A stretch of 64,000 nt of DNA, from contig NZ_JAFB01000015.1 in the NCBI RefSeq assembly GCF_000519205.1, forward strand, positions 38,874-102,873. Reading direction: 5' to 3'. Origin of the DNA: Amycolatopsis taiwanensis DSM 45107. Its GTDB lineage: Bacteria > Actinomycetota > Actinomycetes > Mycobacteriales > Pseudonocardiaceae. Shown here one piece after another: positions 16,284 through 24,730 of this stretch (position 1 is the stretch's first letter; each line of letters begins with the position of its first letter). Both the position numbers and the translations under genes were made by a program. The notes beneath the pieces were generated by a model. That model was not told the origin of the DNA. It saw only the letters and a program-made list of their open reading frames with translations, and searched no databases.

Positions 16284-16538
16284 ATGGCGCAACAACTGCA
16301 CCCACACGACTACGACCCCAACACCGCGGGCAGTCTCTTCGACGAGAAGAAGTGGGCCAAGTCCTTCGCCAGTGAGCCCAACGGGGGCAACTGCGTCGAA
16401 GTCAACATCAGCGGCGACGGGCTGGTGGGGGTCCGCGACACGAAGCTGTCGGCCAGTCCCGTGTTCGTCTTCGACGCGGGGGAGTGGGAGGCCTTCCTGG
16501 CCGGCGTGAAGGCCGGCCAGTTCGATCTCCTGTCCTGA
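16284..16538 (+). CDS. DUF397 domain protein
   Basis: The 84-residue protein matches the DUF397 pattern: a tryptophan followed by a serine/glycine-rich strand, then NCVEVNISGDGLVGVRDTKL and SPVFVFDAGEWEAFLAGVKAGQFD. DUF397 proteins are partners of XRE/DUF5753 regulators in streptomycete whiJ-like systems, where the small protein probably modulates DNA binding. The XRE gene at 14558 is its likely partner. The ATG at 16284 has GGAGG 9 bp upstream. The 11-bp string ACTGGAATAAT occurs before (16153) and after (16538) the gene. Confidence 0.88.
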   Translation: MAQQLHPHDYDPNTAGSLFDEKKWAKSFASEPNGGNCVEVNISGDGLVGVRDTKLSASPVFVFDAGEWEAFLAGVKAGQFDLLS

Positions 16539-16691
16539 CTGGAATAATTACGTTCGTGTGTTATTGACCGTGGAGTTACTCAGGTGGCCGGAACTCTTCC
16601 CGCCACCTGGGCCCAGGTTCGCCGCCACGCCACCACGGGGAACGCGACCAGCGGCAGGATGCCTTACGCGAACCCACCATGATCTCGCCGG

Positions 16692-17201
16692 TCACCACTC
16701 CTCGGGCGCGATGCCGCTGCGCCGGGCCAGCACCCTGGTCCCCGGCCCGGAGGCGGCGCCCGGACCGGGCAGCGACGTCACATTGGCGGTGGTCACCGGC
16801 TTCCCGCACGCCGAACAGCAGACCTGCGGGGTGAATTCCGCACCACATTCACGGTGCACGAGACGCACCGGCGGACCTCCCGCCGGTGTCGCCCATTTGT
16901 CGCCCCAGGCCATCAGCGCCATCAGTACCGGCACGAGTTCGCGGCCGGCCTCGGTGAGGTGGTACTCGTATCGCGGCGGCCGCTCCTGATACGCCTGGCG
17001 CTCCACGATGCCGCCGGCGACCAGCGTCTCGAGCCGACGGGTGAGCAGGTTGCGGGAGATACCGAGATTCTCCGCGATGTCGTCGAAGCGATGCAGGCCG
17101 AGGTAAAGGTCCCGCACGATCAGCGGCGTCCACCACTCGCCGACCCGTTCCAGGGACTGCCCGATCGAGCAGTGCATCTCCGCGAAGCTGGTCCGTTGCA
17201 T
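16692..17201 (-). CDS. HxlR family transcriptional regulator with C-terminal zinc-ribbon-like tail
   Basis: The 169-residue protein has a HxlR/MarR-like winged helix in the first 110 residues (CSIGQSLERVGEWWTPLIV, then LGISRNLLTRRLETLVAGG, then RYEYHLTEAGREL). It ends with a short region carrying HRECG and CCSACGKPV, which may bind metal. The ATG at 17201 is preferred because the conserved HxlR N-terminus follows it. The gene diverges from a tautomerase gene; a long inverted repeat lies between them and is its probable operator. HxlR proteins often sense aldehydes or electrophiles. Confidence 0.87.
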   Translation of the reverse strand: MQRTSFAEMHCSIGQSLERVGEWWTPLIVRDLYLGLHRFDDIAENLGISRNLLTRRLETLVAGGIVERQAYQERPPRYEYHLTEAGRELVPVLMALMAWGDKWATPAGGPPVRLVHRECGAEFTPQVCCSACGKPVTTANVTSLPGPGAASGPGTRVLARRSGIAPEEW

Positions 17202-17222
17202 GCCTGAAGTGTAGAGGGTTGA

Positions 17223-17270
17223 TTCATTGAACTCACCGTTGTACGTTGCGGACGTTAAGAGTTCAATGAA
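17223..17270. promoter_or_regulatory. 12-bp-arm inverted repeat in the HxlR/tautomerase promoter
   Basis: TTCATTGAACTC at 17223-17234 is the exact reverse complement of GAGTTCAATGAA at 17259-17270, with 24 bases between. The element sits between the divergent HxlR and tautomerase genes and ends 11 bases before the tautomerase start. Two half-sites on the same helix face would suit the HxlR dimer. The role is inferred. Confidence 0.7.
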
Positions 17271-17281
17271 AGGACTGACTC

Positions 17282-17716
17282 GTGCCGTTCGTGGAGTTGT
17301 TCGTTCCCAAGGGCTCGCTCGATCAGGAGCGCCGCGAGAAGATCGGTGGGCGACTGGTGTCGGAGGTGATGCTCGCCGAGGGTGCCCCGGACACCGAGGC
17401 GGCAAGGTCCATCTCGTGGCTGGTGGTGAACGAGATCGACGCCTGGTTCGTGGGCGGCCGGCAACTGTCCGACGGAGAGAAGCCGAGATACGTGGTGCGA
17501 GTGGGAGTACCGGCCGGTTCGATGAACGACGACAAACGCCGTGACATCGTGCGGCGCGTCACGCGGGTACTCGCCGACGCCGACGCGGATCCGGAACGGT
17601 TCAGTCAGGCCGCCACCGCCTGGGTGCACATCAATGAGATTCCGGAGGGCAACTGGGGAGCGGGCGGAGAGATCGTGCGCATCGAGGACATCGCGGCCTT
17701 GGTGACCAGCGGTTAG
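17282..17716 (+). CDS. Tautomerase superfamily protein
   Basis: The 144-residue protein begins (fM)PFVELFVPKGSL, so removal of methionine exposes the Pro-1 that is the catalytic base of 4-oxalocrotonate tautomerase and MIF-like enzymes. The length indicates two fused beta-alpha-beta units (residues 2-60 and 68-140), as in the longer cis-CaaD/MSAD-like or DUF-type tautomerases. The GTG at 17282 is supported by this Pro-1 and by an AAAGGA stretch upstream. Its substrate is unknown. It is divergent from the HxlR gene, which is likely to regulate it. Confidence 0.85.
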   Translation: MPFVELFVPKGSLDQERREKIGGRLVSEVMLAEGAPDTEAARSISWLVVNEIDAWFVGGRQLSDGEKPRYVVRVGVPAGSMNDDKRRDIVRRVTRVLADADADPERFSQAATAWVHINEIPEGNWGAGGEIVRIEDIAALVTSG

Positions 17717-17807
17717 GCCCTCGGCCGGACCGCGCGGCGGATCCGGCTACGGTCCCGCGCACAACCAGTGGCGGCGACCTGCCCGACCGGTGCACCCAGT
17801 CCTGCCC

Positions 17808-17813
17808 TATACT
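17808..17813 (+). promoter_or_regulatory. -10 element of the SRP RNA gene
   Basis: TATACT lies 6 bases before the predicted 5' end of the SRP RNA, matching the housekeeping actinobacterial -10 consensus. A matching -35 is weak. Confidence 0.55.
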
Positions 17814-17819
17814 GCAATC

Positions 17820-17903
17820 GGACCCCCGCGGCGTCCACCCTGCGAATCTCCCCAGGGCCGGAAGGCAGCAAGGATAAGCAGGCTCTGACGGGTGCGGGGG
17901 TCC
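17820..17903 (+). ncRNA. ffs: Signal recognition particle 4.5S RNA (small bacterial type)
   Basis: A terminal helix pairs GGACCCCCGC (17820) with GCGGGGGTCC (17903), and the apical domain carries the hallmark CAGGGCCGGAAGGCAGCAAGG tetraloop/asymmetric-loop region at about 17852-17873 (GGAA tetraloop and AGCA-type loop). This is the Ffh-binding domain IV. The RNA guides nascent membrane proteins to the Sec machinery. It sits just upstream of dnaX, as in mycobacteria. Exact ends are estimated from the helix. Confidence 0.93.
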
Positions 17904-17960
17904 CCTTGTTCGGTGGCCCTTCGGGCGCACCTTCCCTCCGGCCCGCACCTCGTCATTATT

Positions 17961-17981
17961 TTGGGGGGCCGAGCCCCCCAA
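17961..17981. terminator. G/C hairpin downstream of ffs
   Basis: TTGGGGGGC (17961-17969) pairs perfectly with GCCCCCCAA (17973-17981) across a 3-base loop. It lies 57 bp after the SRP RNA and could end its transcription, though no T-run follows. Confidence 0.5.
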
Positions 17982-18023
17982 ACCCCCCACGGTGCGAGCT
18001 CCTCACCTTGGCGGGCGCTGGGC

Positions 18024-18330
18024 ACGTTGGGTGGTGACTAGCATCCGTTTTTCCCGGTGTGGTGGTGTGGCTGGCTGTGCTGGGCGTGTGGGGTGGTGAC
18101 TAGCGTCCGTTTTTCCCGGTGGATGGTGGTGTGGTTGGCTGCGTTGGGCGTGTGGGGTGGTGGCTAGGGTCTGTTTTGCCGGCGGACGGTGGGCTTGCTG
18201 GCTGTGCTGGGTGCGTGGGGGTGACCAGGGTCTGTTCTTCCCGGTGGATGGTGTGGTGGCGCTGGGTGCGTGGGGGGTGACCAGCGTCGGTTCTGCCCGC
18301 GGGGATCGTGTCGGGGTTGGGCGGTAGTCT
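18024..18330. repeat. Five degenerate tandem repeats of about 55-64 bp between ffs and dnaX
   Basis: Units share a GTGGGGTGGTGACTAG-like start, then a CGTTTTTCCCGGTGG-like middle and a GGCTGTGCTGGGC-like end. The anchor (GACTAG, GGCTAG or GACCAG) recurs at about 18036, 18098, 18162, 18223 and 18278. Copies 1 and 2 are closest and copies 4 and 5 are shorter. No convincing protein is encoded in either direction. Confidence 0.75.
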
Positions 18331-18336
18331 CGCGTC

Positions 18337-20319
18337 GTGGCTCTGGCGCTCTACCGCAAGTACCGTCCGGCGACCTTCGCCGAGGTCGTCGGGCAGGAGC
18401 ACGTCACCGAACCGTTGCGCACCGCGCTGGCATCCGGCCGCATCAACCACGCCTACCTCTTCTCGGGCCCACGTGGCTGCGGTAAGACCTCCAGCGCGCG
18501 GATCATGGCCCGATCGCTGAACTGCGCGGAGGGGCCCACACCCGATCCGTGCGGCAAGTGCGACTCCTGCCGCGCGCTCGCCCCGGAGGGCCCGGGCAGC
18601 ATCGACGTCACCGAACTGGACGCGGCCAGCCACGGCGGCGTCGACGACGCGCGCGAGCTGCGTGACCGCGCGTTCTACGCGCCGGCCGAATCGCGCTACC
18701 GCGTGTTCATCATCGACGAGGCGCACATGGTCACCACGCAGGGCTTCAACGCCCTGCTCAAGATCGTCGAAGAGCCGCCGGAACACCTGATCTTCATCTT
18801 CGCCACCACCGAGCCGGACAAGGTGTTGCCCACCATCCGCTCGCGTACCCACCACTACCCGTTCCGCCTGATCCCGCCGAGTGCGATGCGGGAGTTGCTG
18901 GAGCGCAACGTGGCCGCCGAGGGCATCGAGGTCGACCCGGCGGTGTACCCGCTGGTGATCCGCGCCGGAGGCGGCTCCGCGCGTGACACCCAGTCCGTGC
19001 TCGACCAGCTGCTGGCCGGGGCCGGCCCGGAGGGGGTCGACTACCACCGCGCGGTCGCGCTGCTCGGCGTCACCGACGTCGCGTTGATCGACGACCTGAT
19101 CAAGGGGCTGGCCGAGGAGGATTCGGCCGCGGTGTTCGGCACGGTGGAGCGGCTCGCCGAGGCGGGGCACGATCCACGGCGGTTCGCCTCCGACCTGCTC
19201 GACCGGCTGCGCGACCTGATCCTGGTGCGCTCGGTGCCCGATGCCGCGTCGCGCGGCCTGGTGTCCGCGCCGGAGGACGAGCTCGCCCGGATGACCGAGC
19301 AGGCGGGGCGGCTCGGTCTCGGCACGCTCACCCGCTACGCCGAGATCGTCCATAATGGACTGCTGGAGATGCGGGGCGCGACCGCGCCGCGGCTGCTGCT
19401 CGAACTGCTCTGCGCGCGGATGATGCTGCCGTCGGTGTCCACCGACCAGGCCGCACTCCTGCAACGACTGGAACAGTTGGAGCGGCGCCCGTCCGCCGCT
19501 CCCGTGTCCGCTGGGGGTGCGACACCTGGTCCTCAGCCGCCCGCGTCGTCTGCGGGTACGGCCCCCAAGCCTCCGGCCCACGCCGAGCGGTCGTTCCAGC
19601 GGCCATCGCAACGTGCCGCCGCCGAGCCACCGCCCGCCGCGCCCGCCCGGCCTTCGCAGCCCGCCGCGCAAGCCCGGACCGCGCCCCCGGTCTCGGCGCC
19701 GGTCTCCGTGCCGGTCCCGGAGTCGGCCCCAGTGGCGGAACCGTCTCCGCCGGCCGCTACCGGTGCCGTCGACGCGACCGCGATCCGCCGGGTCTGGCCG
19801 GACCTGCTGGCCGCGATCCGGAAGACCAGCCGCAGCACCGAGGCCATGCTGACCCACGCGACCGTGCAGAGCGTGGACGGCTCGACGGTGGTGCTGGCGC
19901 ACACCGCGGAGCCGCTGGCCCGCCGGTTGTCCGAGCCGCGCAACACCGACTTCATCGCCGCCGCCCTGCACGAGGTGCTCGGCGGAACCTGGCAGGTGCG
20001 GTGCGTACACGCCGGTGGCGGCGGAGGCGCGGGCCGTGGGCCCGCTGGGCCGCGCCCGCAACCGAACCCGCCGCCGCGCGCCGCCGCACCCGAGCGCTCG
20101 TACCAGCGACCGGCGCAGCCCGCCCCGGCGCCGGCGCGGGAGCAGGCTCCCCCGGAGCCGGACATCCCGTTGCCACCCGAGCCGGAGGACGACGACAGCA
20201 TGTTCGTTGAGGAGCCGAGCGGGGTGGCGGAGATCTCACTGCCCGCCGAGTCCCTCGATGCCGAGGCCGTCGCGCACCGCCTCCTCGCCGAACATCTCGG
20301 CGCCCGCCCGATCGACTGA
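18337..20319 (+). CDS. dnaX: DNA polymerase III subunit gamma/tau
   Basis: This clamp-loader ATPase of the replicative polymerase has 660 residues. The AAA core has Walker A (GPRGCGKTSSA), the four-cysteine zinc module ending CGKCDSC, Walker B (IIDEAH), sensor 1 (ATTEPDKV) and the arginine finger region (SRTHHYPF). A proline/alanine-rich linker starts near residue 390, and a tau-like C-terminal domain begins near 480 (IRRVWPDLLAAIRKTSR). The GTG at 18337 directly precedes the conserved LYRKYRP start. No obvious frameshift site for making gamma was identified. It begins the conserved dnaX-ybaB-recR block, here interrupted by two opposite-strand genes. Confidence 0.95.
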   Translation: MALALYRKYRPATFAEVVGQEHVTEPLRTALASGRINHAYLFSGPRGCGKTSSARIMARSLNCAEGPTPDPCGKCDSCRALAPEGPGSIDVTELDAASHGGVDDARELRDRAFYAPAESRYRVFIIDEAHMVTTQGFNALLKIVEEPPEHLIFIFATTEPDKVLPTIRSRTHHYPFRLIPPSAMRELLERNVAAEGIEVDPAVYPLVIRAGGGSARDTQSVLDQLLAGAGPEGVDYHRAVALLGVTDVALIDDLIKGLAEEDSAAVFGTVERLAEAGHDPRRFASDLLDRLRDLILVRSVPDAASRGLVSAPEDELARMTEQAGRLGLGTLTRYAEIVHNGLLEMRGATAPRLLLELLCARMMLPSVSTDQAALLQRLEQLERRPSAAPVSAGGATPGPQPPASSAGTAPKPPAHAERSFQRPSQRAAAEPPPAAPARPSQPAAQARTAPPVSAPVSVPVPESAPVAEPSPPAATGAVDATAIRRVWPDLLAAIRKTSRSTEAMLTHATVQSVDGSTVVLAHTAEPLARRLSEPRNTDFIAAALHEVLGGTWQVRCVHAGGGGGAGRGPAGPRPQPNPPPRAAAPERSYQRPAQPAPAPAREQAPPEPDIPLPPEPEDDDSMFVEEPSGVAEISLPAESLDAEAVAHRLLAEHLGARPID

Positions 20320-20410
20320 TCGCGGCAACGGCCGAGGTCTCCCGGATCGGACGCCCTTGCCGCGCGTCAGACCGGCGGGGGTGTCAAGCCCGGCAGGATG
20401 CTCAGCGGTG

Positions 20411-20749
20411 TCAGCCCGGGCCGCCGAAGCTGATCTCATTGCCATCCGCGTCTCGGTAGATCACCTTGGTCGCGCCGCCGTCGTACGTCTCGCGTTTCGC
20501 GGGCTCGATGCCCCGCCGGGAGATCTCGGCGACTCGTTCGTCGAGGTCGTCGACGAACGAAAGCACCAGGGCGTTCCCCGCCCGTTCCGGGTCCTCCACG
20601 ATGTAGACGTAGCGATGCTCGGCCACCTCCCACACCGCCTCGGTGTCGTTCGGCAGAAACGACGGGCGCCCGCCGAAGAACCGCTCGTACCACGGCAGCG
20701 CCGCGGCGAAGTCGGTCACGGGGATGCCGGCGAAGAGGTCCAGCGCCAC
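20411..20749 (-). CDS. VOC (glyoxalase/bleomycin resistance-like) family protein
   Basis: The 112-residue protein has the paired beta-alpha-beta-beta-beta pattern of the vicinal-oxygen-chelate fold (LDLFAGIPVTDFAAALPWYERFFG, then YRDADGNEISFGG at the end). The GTG at 20749 has GGAGG close upstream and is preferred over a TTG at 20782. Substrate and metal use are unknown. Members can be dioxygenases, isomerases or drug-binding proteins. It is a single gene on the opposite strand inside the dnaX-recR block. Confidence 0.82.
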   Translation of the reverse strand: MALDLFAGIPVTDFAAALPWYERFFGGRPSFLPNDTEAVWEVAEHRYVYIVEDPERAGNALVLSFVDDLDERVAEISRRGIEPAKRETYDGGATKVIYRDADGNEISFGGPG

Positions 20750-20873
20750 GTTGCCTCCAAATGCGGTCGATGTGTTGTCCAAACTGACGTCGGCAGCGTC
20801 GAAGATTCATCGTTGTCCGGCTTGCCATGACCTGACCCAAAGCTGTCCGGGCGGCATCACTTGCGGGACAGCG

Positions 20874-21695
20874 TCAAGACAGGTACGCGAGGATGCCGTC
20901 GGCGATCGCATCCGCGTACCGCTGGCGACCGTCCGATGTGGACATCAGCGCGGCTTCGGCCGGGTCACGCATGTTGCCGCATTCGATCAGCGCGGCCGGC
21001 CGCTCCGACAGGTTGAGCCCGGCGAGGTCGTTGCGGGGTGCCAGACCGTCGCGGCCCAGATAGTTCGACACGTCGAAGCCGGCCGCGCGAAGCCGGTCGC
21101 GCAGGGTGCTCGCCAGGGAGGTCGACGGCTGCCCTTGGGCGGCGTTCAGCGGCGGAGCCGAATAGGCGACGTGAAAGCCGTGCGCTCCGGCCGAATTCGA
21201 GCCGTCCGCGTGGATGGACACGACGGCTGCCGCTTCGGTCCGATTGCCTGTCGCGGCCCGCTCGTCGACGCACGGGCCGACGCCGGTGTCATCGGCCCGC
21301 GTGTACACGACGGAGATGCCCTTCGCCGACAGGTCCGCGCCGACCCGCTGCGCCACGTCCCAGTTGAAGGCGTGTTCGCCGTACCCGGCGTTGGTCGCGG
21401 TCCCGGTGGTGTTGCACGGTTTCGTCTGCCCACGGCCGGCCGGCACGAGCCGGTTGATCGCCTTCGGATCGCGCGCGTTTCCGCCGTTGTGTCCCGGGTC
21501 GAGGACCACGACACGGGCCGGTGACGCCGGTGCCGGCCGGCTGGGCGGTGACGCCGAGGTCGTGCTGGCCGGAGGCGCCTCGCTCGGTGCTGGGCGGGGT
21601 CCGCCGGGCGAGGCTTGGTCGGTGCGGCACCCGGTGAGCACCATCGAACCCAGGAGAATCACAAACAGGACACGCCACCTTCGCACGGCGAACAC
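20874..21695 (-). CDS. N-acetylmuramoyl-L-alanine amidase, predicted lipoprotein (Rv3717-like)
   Basis: The 273-residue protein carries a signal peptide with lipobox LTGC near residues 20-23, then a proline/serine-rich linker, then an Amidase_3 catalytic domain from about residue 62. Zinc-binding and catalytic motifs of the fold are visible: [11 protein letters not shown], then [16 protein letters not shown] and ALIECGNM. It cleaves the amide between muramic acid and the stem peptide in the cell wall. Position between dnaX and ybaB and its orientation match M. tuberculosis Rv3717. It is divergent from ybaB, with 67 bp between. Confidence 0.9.
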   Translation of the reverse strand: MFAVRRWRVLFVILLGSMVLTGCRTDQASPGGPRPAPSEAPPASTTSASPPSRPAPASPARVVVLDPGHNGGNARDPKAINRLVPAGRGQTKPCNTTGTATNAGYGEHAFNWDVAQRVGADLSAKGISVVYTRADDTGVGPCVDERAATGNRTEAAAVVSIHADGSNSAGAHGFHVAYSAPPLNAAQGQPSTSLASTLRDRLRAAGFDVSNYLGRDGLAPRNDLAGLNLSERPAALIECGNMRDPAEAALMSTSDGRQRYADAIADGILAYLS

Positions 21696-21762
21696 GGTGC
21701 CACAGCCGGGCGAGATACGCTGGGGCCGGAGCGGAATCCCTCAAGGATCGGAAAAAGCAATC

Positions 21763-22125
21763 ATGGTCCAGCCCGGTGGTGGAATGCCCGACATGCAGGC
21801 GATCCTGCAGCAGGCGCAGCAGATGCAGCAGCAACTCGTGGCCGCGCAGCAGGAGCTGGCGCAAGCCGAGGTGACCGGCACCGCCGGCGGTGGCCTGGTG
21901 ACCGCGACCGTGAGCGGCAGCCTCGAGCTCAAGAGCCTGTCGATCGACCCCAAGGTGGTCGATCCCGAGGACGTCGAAACGCTGGCCGACCTCGTCGTCG
22001 CCGCGGTCCGCGACGCGACGGCCAACGCCCAGAAGCTCACCGAGGAAAAGCTCGGCCCGGTGGCCGGCGCGCTCGGCGGCGGCATGCCCGGTCTCGGCGA
22101 CCTCGGGCTGCCCGGACTCGGCTGA
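21763..22125 (+). CDS. YbaB/EbfC family nucleoid-associated protein
   Basis: The 120-residue protein shows the YbaB pattern: a glutamine-rich coiled helix ([20 protein letters not shown]), then [22 protein letters not shown] and a second helical region, and a glycine-rich C-terminal tail typical of actinobacterial versions. YbaB dimers bind DNA with little sequence preference and the gene usually precedes recR, as here. The ATG at 21763 is the start because the upstream frame covers the divergent amidase promoter. It is probably cotranscribed with recR, 48 bp away. Confidence 0.93.
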   Translation: MVQPGGGMPDMQAILQQAQQMQQQLVAAQQELAQAEVTGTAGGGLVTATVSGSLELKSLSIDPKVVDPEDVETLADLVVAAVRDATANAQKLTEEKLGPVAGALGGGMPGLGDLGLPGLG

Positions 22126-22173
22126 GCCCGCCACGGCGGGGCGGGCTCTGAACAATACTGACGGGATACAGGC

Positions 22174-22770
22174 TTGTACGAGGGTGTTGTCCAGGACCTC
22201 ATCGACGAGCTCGGGCGTCTGCCGGGCATCGGCCCGAAGAGCGCGCAGCGCATCGCGTTCCATCTGCTGACCGCCGATCACGCGGACATCGCGCGGCTGC
22301 AGGAGGTGCTCGGCAAGGTCCGCGAGGGCGTGCAGTTCTGTGAGGTCTGCGGCAACGTGTCCGAGCAGCAGCAGTGCCGGATCTGCCGGGACACCCGGCG
22401 CGACACGACCGTCATCTGTGTGGTCGAGGAGCCGAAGGACGTGCTCGCGGTGGAGCGCACGCGCGAGTTCAAGGGGCGTTACCACGTGCTCGGCGGTGCG
22501 CTCGATCCGCTGTCCGGCATCGGGCCCGATCAGCTCCGCATTCGTGAACTGCTGGCCAGGATCGGCGGCGCAGAGGTCACCGAGGTGATCATCGCGACGG
22601 ATCCGAACACCGAAGGTGAGGCCACGGCCACCTATCTCGTGCGCATGCTGCGGGACTTCCCGGGCCTGACCGTCACCCGCCTCGCGTCGGGGCTGCCCAT
22701 GGGTGGCGATCTCGAGTTCGCCGACGAGCTCACGCTCGGCCGCGCCCTGTCCGGTCGCCGGACGCTCTGA
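22174..22770 (+). CDS. recR: Recombination protein RecR
   Basis: The 198-residue protein acts with RecF and RecO to load RecA at gaps. It has the helix-hairpin-helix near the start ([20 protein letters not shown]), the four-cysteine zinc finger (CEVCGN then CRIC, about residues 57-72) and the Toprim domain ([17 protein letters not shown], about 80-175). The TTG start at 22174 gives the usual [18 protein letters not shown]-terminus and full length. It is the downstream partner of ybaB. Confidence 0.95.
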   Translation: MYEGVVQDLIDELGRLPGIGPKSAQRIAFHLLTADHADIARLQEVLGKVREGVQFCEVCGNVSEQQQCRICRDTRRDTTVICVVEEPKDVLAVERTREFKGRYHVLGGALDPLSGIGPDQLRIRELLARIGGAEVTEVIIATDPNTEGEATATYLVRMLRDFPGLTVTRLASGLPMGGDLEFADELTLGRALSGRRTL

Positions 22771-22978
22771 AACTTACCGGGCGGTACGTTCGCCCATTCG
22801 GCGTAGCGCCCTGCCGCCGAATCGCCGTATTTGCATACGCAGAGTTACTATTTGCCTGCCGTTCGTGTAGCCGTGCCCACTTACGTAGCGCGATCGTAAC
22901 CTCGGGTGCTTTAAGCATTGGCGAAGTTCCCGCTAGTGTCGTCGATCACCAACCGCAAAGTCCTCAAGGAGTTTCACC
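22771..22978. other. Intergenic region before the peptide transporter operon
   Basis: This 208-bp stretch is visibly more AT-rich in its middle (around 22830-22915) than its surroundings, as expected for a promoter region of the following five-gene operon. I could not fix -35 and -10 boxes with confidence, and no reading frame is convincing. Confidence 0.4.
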
Positions 22979-24649
22979 ATGCTCCCGAAGCCGGTGGCCA
23001 GAATGCGCCGCGTTGCCTTGATCGGGCTCGCTGGCGCACTCGCGGTGACGATGTCGGCATGTGCGTCCCAGCGTGGCTCGGGGGGCGGTGGTGGCGCCAA
23101 CGACACGTTCGTGTTCGGCGCCGCCGGTGCCCCGAAGAACTTCGACCCGATCTTCAATGACGACGGGGAGAGCTTCCGCCCGGTCCGGCAGATGTACGAA
23201 ACGCTGGTCACCTACAAGGCCGGCACGACGGAGCTGGAAGGTGACCTCGCGACCGCGTGGACCCCGAGTGACGACGCCAAGACCTGGACGTTCACTCTCC
23301 GGCAGGGCGTGAAGTTCCACGACGGCACGCCGTTCAACGCCGCGGCGGTCTGCTTCAACTTCGACCGCTGGTACAACATGAAGGGCGCCGCCGCCCAGAG
23401 CCAGATGATCTACTACGGCGACGTCTTCGAGGGCTTCGCCCACAACGAGGGCGACACCAACGGGGACCCGGTGTACAAGTCCTGCGAGGCCAAGGACGAC
23501 AACACCGCGGTGGTCCACCTGAACAAGGCCAAGGGGGCGTTCCCGGACGCGTTCGGCCTGACCTCGCTGTCCATGTCCAGCCCGGCCGCGCTGAAGCAGT
23601 ACGACGCGGACGCGGTGACGCAGACCGGTGATTCCTTCAGCTACCCGGCCTACGCCACCCAGCATCCGACCGGCACCGGGCCGTACAAGTTCGAGAGCTT
23701 CGACAAGACCAACAACACCATCACCCTGGTGCGCAACGACGACTACTGGGGTGAGAAGGCCAAGACCGCGAAGCTGATCTTCAAGATCATTCCGGACGAG
23801 AACGCCCGGAAGCAGGAGCTGGCCGCCGGCACCATCGACGCCTACGACTTCCCGAACCCGGCCGACTACAACTCCCTCAAGCAGGCCGGGGACCAGGTGC
23901 TGATCCGGCCCGCGTTCGGCGTCACCTACCTGGGCATCAACCAGAAGAACAACCCGAAGCTGCAGGACGTGCGGGTGCGGCAGGCGATCGAGTACGCCGT
24001 CAACAAGGACCAGCTGGTCAAGAACAAGATGCCGGAAGGCGCCTATGTGCAGGACCAGTTGCTGCCCAACAACGTTCCCGGCTTCACCGACCAGGTGGCC
24101 AAGTTCCCCTACAACCCGGACAAGGCCAAGCAGTTGCTCGCCGAAGCCGGCGCAAGCGATCTGTCGCTGAACTTCTACGTGCCCACCGAGATCAGCCGGC
24201 CGTACATGCCCAACCCGGTAGACATGGCGTCGGCGATCACCGAGGACCTCAAGGCGGTCGGCATCAAGGTCAACGTCGTGCAGGAGCCGTGGAACGGCGG
24301 CTACAAGGACGACGTGCAGAAGGCCGGCAAGCAGGACCTCCACCTGCTGGGCTGGACCGGTGACTACGCCGACCCGGGCAACTTCATCGGCACGTTCTTC
24401 GGCCGGCAGAAGCCCGAGTTCGGGTTCAACAACCCGGAGATCTTCAACGCGCTGTCCAACGCGGACGCTCAGACCACCCCCGATGGGAAGAAGAAGGCGT
24501 ACGAGGAGGCCAGCGTGCTGATCTCGCAGTACATCCCGGCCGTTCCGCTCTGCTCGTCGCCGCCCGCACTCGTGGTCGCGAAGAATGTCCACGGCCTCGT
24601 CCCGTCCCCGCTGACCGACGAGCGCTTCTACACCGTCACGAAGGGCTAA
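22979..24649 (+). CDS. ABC importer substrate-binding lipoprotein (family 5, peptide type)
   Basis: The 556-residue protein has a signal peptide ending in a lipobox (MSAC near residue 28), followed by a glycine/serine linker and the SBP_bac_5 fold (about 42-550) with the family stretch DLATAWTPSDDAKTWTFTLRQGVKFHDGTPF split by normal loops. Such proteins capture di- or oligopeptides, or sometimes other solutes, outside the membrane. It is the first gene of a complete SBP-permease-permease-ATPase-ATPase operon (DppABCDF layout). Substrate specificity cannot be read from sequence. A stable hairpin follows the stop and may keep this transcript in excess. Confidence 0.9.
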   Translation: MLPKPVARMRRVALIGLAGALAVTMSACASQRGSGGGGGANDTFVFGAAGAPKNFDPIFNDDGESFRPVRQMYETLVTYKAGTTELEGDLATAWTPSDDAKTWTFTLRQGVKFHDGTPFNAAAVCFNFDRWYNMKGAAAQSQMIYYGDVFEGFAHNEGDTNGDPVYKSCEAKDDNTAVVHLNKAKGAFPDAFGLTSLSMSSPAALKQYDADAVTQTGDSFSYPAYATQHPTGTGPYKFESFDKTNNTITLVRNDDYWGEKAKTAKLIFKIIPDENARKQELAAGTIDAYDFPNPADYNSLKQAGDQVLIRPAFGVTYLGINQKNNPKLQDVRVRQAIEYAVNKDQLVKNKMPEGAYVQDQLLPNNVPGFTDQVAKFPYNPDKAKQLLAEAGASDLSLNFYVPTEISRPYMPNPVDMASAITEDLKAVGIKVNVVQEPWNGGYKDDVQKAGKQDLHLLGWTGDYADPGNFIGTFFGRQKPEFGFNNPEIFNALSNADAQTTPDGKKKAYEEASVLISQYIPAVPLCSSPPALVVAKNVHGLVPSPLTDERFYTVTKG

Positions 24650-24663
24650 TCCAGGCGCTGATT

Positions 24664-24700
24664 GCGGGAAGGTGCCCTCCTCGCGAGGGCACTTTCCCGC
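24664..24700 (+). terminator. Intercistronic hairpin after the substrate-binding protein gene
   Basis: Bases 24664-24679 pair with 24685-24700 over all 16 positions, with one G-U pair and a 5-base loop. It lies between the binding-protein gene and the first permease gene. Such hairpins commonly act as partial terminators or 3' stabilisers, so that the binding protein is made in excess over the membrane subunits. Confidence 0.7.
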
Positions 24701-24730
24701 GATTGCGCCCTACGTCAAGGGCCCCATCAC

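Noticed and set aside
16153..16548. 11-bp direct repeat ACTGGAATAAT flanking the DUF397 gene
   Set aside because: The repeat is exact but short, with no element-like ends. Too weak to call an insertion scar.
18100..20061. Minus-strand frame of 653 codons across dnaX
   Set aside because: It is a shadow of dnaX in GC-rich DNA. It runs out into the tandem repeats, where it reads as a Thr/Pro stretch.
22964..24592. Minus-strand frame of 542 codons across the substrate-binding gene
   Set aside because: It is a valine/arginine-rich antisense shadow with no motifs.
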